Positions 60,111 to 64,000 of a DNA stretch of 64,000 nucleotides are shown here, in pieces (position 1 is the first letter of the stretch; every line of letters begins with the position of its first letter). Origin of the DNA: Terracoccus luteus (GTDB lineage: Bacteria; Actinomycetota; Actinomycetes; Actinomycetales; Dermatophilaceae); assembly GCF_003635045.1 (NCBI RefSeq), contig NZ_RBXT01000001.1, positions 2,418,001 through 2,482,000 on the forward strand, written 5' to 3'. The translations under genes were made by a program, and so were the position numbers. Below the pieces are notes generated by a model that made no database searches, was not told the DNA's origin, and worked only from the letters and a program-made list of their open reading frames with translations.

Positions 60111-61478
60111 ATGGGGAGACGGGGACGGGTCGACAAGACGTTCAAGGCCGCTGCGGTGGCCGGTCTGCTTGCGGCGGGGGTGTTCGCGGTCGTGCCGGGC
60201 CAGGCGCTGGCCGCCGACGCGAAACCCGGCCTGCCGAGCGAGATGGCCGGGTACTCGTACCTGACGGGGAACGTGACGAGCGCCCCACCGGGACGGGCCG
60301 TCGCCCTGTGGCAGTACGGCTTCGGCGTCGAGTTCATGGACTTCCCGCAGGCCGTCGTGCTGGGCGCGTCGAGCGACGTCTACCGCCGGCTCGACGTGGC
60401 TGAGGGTCGCCACGGCGCCGAGACGCAGGGCGATCCGGGCCCGATGCTGCTCTCCCCCGACGGCACGAAGGCCGCTGTCGGCCACTACGACATCGACCCG
60501 CCGGACCTCGCGGTCGTCGACCTCGCCACCGGCGACGTCACGACGCATCCGCTGCCGGAGGGCCACTCGGTCATCCCCCTCGCGTGGTCACCCGACTCCA
60601 CCCGGCTCGCCTACGGCGCCTCGACCGGTCCCGACAACCCCTACTCCGGCGACCCCCGCTGGCCCGTCGGCTCACGGCTGTCGGTCGTCGACACGACGAG
60701 CGGCGCCGTGACAAAGCTGCCCGTCACCGACTACGCGGCGGTCGCCTTCGCGCCCATCGGCACCGACGTGGCCGTCGAGACACCGGGCTCCATCCGGGTG
60801 CTCGACGCCACGGGCGCCGAGCGGCGCAGGCTCCCCCTCCCGGCCGAGCGCCACCTCGCCGGGCCGTCGGCCTGGTCACCGGACGGGCGCCTGCTCGCCA
60901 TCACGCGCCCGATGACGACCTGTTTCGACCCCGCCGACTACGTCGACCCGACCGGCCTCGTGCAGGACTGCGACCCCAGCACAGACGGCCTGTCGTTCGT
61001 CGACGCCACCGGTACCGGCGCGGCCGTCCCCCGCCCGCTGAAGGGCGACCTCTCGGGCACCCGCGACGTGCTCGGCTGGACCAGCCCCACCGAGGTCGTC
61101 GTCCTGGACGACCTCACCGCACCCACGTCCCCCGACTTCACCGACCAGAAGCACTGGGTGACAGCGGTGTCCGTCGACGGGCAGCAGAGCCGGCGCCTCA
61201 TGTCCGTGCCCGACGACGGCAACTACGGCGTCGGCCGCTTCCACCTCGCCAGCGCCCTCGCGCCCGACCTCGAGGTACGCCCCGCCGGCAGCGCCGACCG
61301 CGGCACCTGGCCCACCGTGGTGCGCATCGGGGCGATCGCCGCCGCCCTCGGCCTCCTCGTCAGCTACGCCCGCAGTGCGTGGCGCGGGCGTCAGCGTGCC
61401 CGCCGGCGCGCGGCCTACCGCGCCGCCCGCCTCGCCGCCGCCGACACGGTGGCCGGCCACCCGGCATCCGCCCCGTAG
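60111..61478 (+). CDS. Exported TolB/WD40-like beta-propeller protein
   Basis: 455 residues. Signal peptide (FKAAAVAGLLAAGVFAVVPG then QALAADA, cleavage about residue 32), a propeller built of repeats such as LLSPDGTKAAVGHYDIDPPD, PLAWSPDSTRLAYGAS and SAWSPDGRLLAITRP, and a C-terminal membrane helix (IGAIAAALGLLVSYARSAWR) with a basic tail. No enzyme motif; likely binding or scaffold role at the outer face of the membrane. Leaderless ATG. Confidence 0.8.
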   Translation: MGRRGRVDKTFKAAAVAGLLAAGVFAVVPGQALAADAKPGLPSEMAGYSYLTGNVTSAPPGRAVALWQYGFGVEFMDFPQAVVLGASSDVYRRLDVAEGRHGAETQGDPGPMLLSPDGTKAAVGHYDIDPPDLAVVDLATGDVTTHPLPEGHSVIPLAWSPDSTRLAYGASTGPDNPYSGDPRWPVGSRLSVVDTTSGAVTKLPVTDYAAVAFAPIGTDVAVETPGSIRVLDATGAERRRLPLPAERHLAGPSAWSPDGRLLAITRPMTTCFDPADYVDPTGLVQDCDPSTDGLSFVDATGTGAAVPRPLKGDLSGTRDVLGWTSPTEVVVLDDLTAPTSPDFTDQKHWVTAVSVDGQQSRRLMSVPDDGNYGVGRFHLASALAPDLEVRPAGSADRGTWPTVVRIGAIAAALGLLVSYARSAWRGRQRARRRAAYRAARLAAADTVAGHPASAP

Positions 61479-61554
61479 CCCGAAACCGTCACGATGCGCG
61501 ACGCCGGCCGTGTCGCGGCGGCGTCAGTCGAGCGCTCAGGGGTATGCGTACCCC

Positions 61555-62646
61555 ATGAGCGACCGCCACCAGCGAGATGCCCCCGCCCCCGAGGATGCCG
61601 GCAAGCCGGACTCCCCGACCGACGTCACGAAGCCGTCGTGGAAGTACGTGCTCAAGCGCACGGTCCGAGAGTTCAACCGCGACGAGTGCACCGACATCGC
61701 CGCCGCCCTCACCTACTACGCGGTTCTCGCCCTCTTCCCCGCCGTCATCGCCCTGCTCTCGCTCGTCGGTCTCGTCGGGCAGGGCCAGCAGGTCGTCGAC
61801 GCCCTGACCCAGGTGCTGCGCGACGTCGGCGGCGGCTCGGTCGCCGACGCCATCACCCCCGCGCTCCAGTCGCTCAGCTCGACCTCTGCCGCCGGGTTCG
61901 CCTTCGTCTTCGGCCTCGTGGCCGCGCTGTGGTCGGCATCCGGCTACGTCACCAGCTTCGGGCGCGCGATGAACCGCATCTACGAGGTGCGCGAGGGGCG
62001 CCCGTTCTGGAAGCTGCGCCCCGTCATGCTCGCCCTCACCCTCGTCACCGTCGTGCTCATCGCCCTCGTCGCCCTGTCGCTCGTGCTCACCGGCCCTGTC
62101 GCCCGCGCGGTCGGCGACGTCATCGGCCTCGGCGACACCGCCGTCACGGTGTGGAACATCGCCAAGTGGCCGGTCATGCTCGCCGTCGTCATCGTCATCG
62201 TCGCGCTGCTCTACTACGTCACGCCGAACATCAAGCAGCCGAAGTTCCGCTGGATCAGCGTCGGGGCCTCGCTCGCCATCGTCGTGTGGATCGTCGCCTC
62301 GGCCCTCTTCGGGCTCTACGTCGCCAACTTCAGCGACTACAACAAGACGTACGGCTCGCTCGCCGGTGTCGTCGTCTTCCTGCTCTGGCTGTGGCTGACC
62401 AACCTCGCCCTGCTCTTCGGGGCCGAGCTCGACGGCGAGCTCGAGCGGGGCCGTCAGCTGCAGGCCGGGATCGCCGCCGAGGAGAAGATCCAGCTGCCGC
62501 CGCGAGACACCACTAAGATCGACAAAGCGGACGAACAGCGCAAGGAGGAGATCGCCGAGGGCCGAGCCCTGCGGGAGTCGGAGGGCCAGACCTCCGACGA
62601 GCGCGAGGCCTCGTCACCCGACGGGGAGGAGCGCGTGCGGCACTGA
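61555..62646 (+). CDS. YihY/BrkB-family membrane protein
   Basis: 363 residues from ATG 61555. Six membrane segments; the family motif is in DIAAALTYYAVLALFPAVIA and WSASGYVTSFGRAMNRIYEV, then YKTYGSLAGVVVFLLWLWLT-like text (TYGSLAGVVVFLLWLWLTNL) with AELDGELER. The C-terminal tail is acidic. Transport function of the family is unproven. Follows the propeller gene on the same strand by 76 nt. Confidence 0.92.
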   Translation: MSDRHQRDAPAPEDAGKPDSPTDVTKPSWKYVLKRTVREFNRDECTDIAAALTYYAVLALFPAVIALLSLVGLVGQGQQVVDALTQVLRDVGGGSVADAITPALQSLSSTSAAGFAFVFGLVAALWSASGYVTSFGRAMNRIYEVREGRPFWKLRPVMLALTLVTVVLIALVALSLVLTGPVARAVGDVIGLGDTAVTVWNIAKWPVMLAVVIVIVALLYYVTPNIKQPKFRWISVGASLAIVVWIVASALFGLYVANFSDYNKTYGSLAGVVVFLLWLWLTNLALLFGAELDGELERGRQLQAGIAAEEKIQLPPRDTTKIDKADEQRKEEIAEGRALRESEGQTSDEREASSPDGEERVRH

Positions 62647-62707
62647 CGCCCACGCCACCCGCCCCCGGCGTCACCTGACTCGCAGACAGGGGTGATGAGG
62701 TGGGCAC

Positions 62708-64000
62708 GTGCTGAGCACGAGGGCGAGTGCGGTCGCCGTGGCCGGGCCGGCGCTGCGCGACGAGTCGCTGGCCTTCGCGCGCGACGGCCACCGCGCCGCC
62801 GCCCGCGTCTGGGTCGAGGCGGCCTCGCGTGCCGGCGCCGACCCCCACGCCCTCGACCGGATGCCGGTGCGCTGGCTCGGGCGTCGCGCCGTGCTCGTGC
62901 GCGGCCCCCTCGCGGAACGACTCCTCGCCGACGAGACCGCCGTGCGACGCGGGGGCTCGCTGCCGCGGGCGCTCGCCGTCGGCGCCCTCGGCCGGGGCGG
63001 CACCCCCGGCGTCACCGAGGGTCCCGACGACGCCTCGCTGGCCTGTCGCAGCTCGGCCCTGGCCCGCGCCCTGCGCGCCGCCCCTGCCCGGCAGGTCGCG
63101 CTCGCCCTCGACCTTGAGCTCGACGAGATGGAGTCGGCGTGGCGGGACGCCGGCACCGGCCTCGTGCACGACTCGGCCTCCGTCGCCTTCGGTCGGGTCG
63201 TGCTGCGCTGGGCGGGGCTGCCCCAGTCGATCTGGGGCGACGACTTCCGCTGCCGCACCCTCGTGCGCGCGGCGGAGGCTTCGCCCGCGTCGGCGCGCTC
63301 GGCGATGTCGGTGCCCGATGCCCGACGGGCCCGGCGCTGCCGCGGCAGCTGGGAGGCGTGGGCGCTCGAGGCGGTGCTCGCCACCCGGTCGGGCGACGTC
63401 ACCCCCCGGGTCGGCTCGCTGCTCGACGACCTCGCCGGCCTGCGCCGCTCCGACGGCGCCCACGTCGCCGCGCCGGAGGTCGCCTCGCTGCTGCTCGACG
63501 CGGTCGCGCCCGTCGTCGGGTCGGCCTGCCTCGCCGCCTGGACCGCCCTCGCGCTCACCCACCACCCGCACTGGCAGGCCCGCCTCCGCGTCGAGCACCT
63601 CGGCCCCCGTCGCGGTGAGGCCCGGGTGGGCCACCGCGCCCCCACCCGCAGCACCCGCGGCACCGCCCGCACCGCGTCGAGCACCCCGGCGACCCCGACC
63701 GGACCGGTCGCCACCGCCGTCGCCCTGGAGGCCCAGCGCCTGTTCTGCGCCGCTCCCCTGCTCGTCGTGACCGCGCGCCGCGACCTCGACGTCGCCGGCC
63801 TCGCCGTCGGCGCGGGCGACCGTGTCGTCGTCGACGTGCACGCGAGCAACCACGACGAACGCCGGTGGGACGACGCAGAGTCGTTCGACCCCGGCCGCTT
63901 CCTGCCGCGCACCGGCGAGCGACGCGCCGGGCCCCGTCCCTTCGACGCGACCCTCGACCCGGTGCAGCAGCAGCTCGTCACCGTGCTGCTCGCCGCCACG
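62708..64000 (+). CDS. Cytochrome P450-like protein, incomplete (CYP152-like)
   Basis: Starts at GTG 62708 and is open to the window end, 431 codons. The N-terminus RDESLAFARDGHRAAARVW and VRWLGRRAVLVRGPLAERLL resembles CYP152-type peroxygenases; the C-terminal SNHDERRWDDAESFDPGRFL is a P450 PERF-like region. The heme-ligand loop that should follow (GxxxCxG) is not visible: GPRPFDATLDPVQQQLV is in its place. Either the ligand lies beyond the window or it is lost. Highly Arg/Ala-rich. Downstream of the YihY gene. Confidence 0.7.
   Translation, partial: MLSTRASAVAVAGPALRDESLAFARDGHRAAARVWVEAASRAGADPHALDRMPVRWLGRRAVLVRGPLAERLLADETAVRRGGSLPRALAVGALGRGGTPGVTEGPDDASLACRSSALARALRAAPARQVALALDLELDEMESAWRDAGTGLVHDSASVAFGRVVLRWAGLPQSIWGDDFRCRTLVRAAEASPASARSAMSVPDARRARRCRGSWEAWALEAVLATRSGDVTPRVGSLLDDLAGLRRSDGAHVAAPEVASLLLDAVAPVVGSACLAAWTALALTHHPHWQARLRVEHLGPRRGEARVGHRAPTRSTRGTARTASSTPATPTGPVATAVALEAQRLFCAAPLLVVTARRDLDVAGLAVGAGDRVVVDVHASNHDERRWDDAESFDPGRFLPRTGERRAGPRPFDATLDPVQQQLVTVLLAAT

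Overview
The window is high-GC actinobacterial chromosome. The strong G/C third-position bias, ESX/EccC-type ATPase, DUF222 (13E12-type) HNH protein, GT39 mannosyltransferase, UGP2-type pyrophosphorylase and many leaderless start codons suggest a Micrococcales member, perhaps Intrasporangiaceae-like; that placement is inference. Most of it is ordinary backbone, broken by two foreign or degenerate stretches.

Layout. 1-1,135: the str operon on the minus strand (rpsL, rpsG, start of fusA), with a sigma-A promoter near 1,400. 1,549-5,627: a stress-type protein, a secreted M14 carboxypeptidase and an Lrp/AsnC regulator. About 5,730-11,812: an AT-richer island without integrase, holding remnant plasmid/phage-type genes, a protein with fourteen identical 13-residue repeats, a small-terminase-like gene and a two-gene DUF262 plus HEPN-nuclease module. 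The island sits inside a Tad (Flp) pilus operon: tadA, tadB and a truncated tadC lie to its right, and the last codons of a TadE-like gene lie to its left. 14,932-22,599: a giant FHA-FtsK/EccC-like ATPase, a double-hotdog thioesterase and an HNH endonuclease with a LexA-type box on its start codon. 22,870-32,320: PEP carboxylase, a WYL regulator divergent from two DinB-type genes, a CPBP protease, protein mannosyltransferase, tRNA-Ala, a HAD hydrolase and a DUF72 protein. 32,353-35,657: pta-ackA. 35,644-43,947: small membrane and enzyme genes and a molybdenum-cofactor cluster (moaB/mog, moaC, and moeA fused to a UTP-glucose-1-phosphate uridylyltransferase), then 5-formyl-THF cyclo-ligase. 43,933-51,383: penicillin-acylase-family hydrolase, K+/H+ antiporter, FmdB zinc ribbon, MTA phosphorylase, SAF/CpaB-like protein, MscL and a TPR protein. 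51,455-56,729: a DUF4011-helicase-nuclease giant protein and an aldo/keto reductase. 56,865-59,043: tRNA-Arg(CCT) as an attachment site with a 22-bp direct repeat, an integrase remnant and a frameshifted IS256-type element. 59,537-64,000: a coiled-coil protein, a beta-propeller lipo/membrane protein, a YihY protein and the start of a P450-like gene.

The most unusual signals are: (i) the octamer GGATGCCG, which I count more than 50 times in both orientations across the backbone but not in either foreign stretch; (ii) the DUF262-HEPN module and the near-perfect 39-bp repeat gene beside it; (iii) the split Tad locus; (iv) the UGPase-MoeA fusion; (v) the LexA-type control of the HNH gene; and (vi) a dozen genes whose start codon lies 6-7 nt after a TANNNT box, which implies leaderless mRNAs. 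All counts were made by eye.
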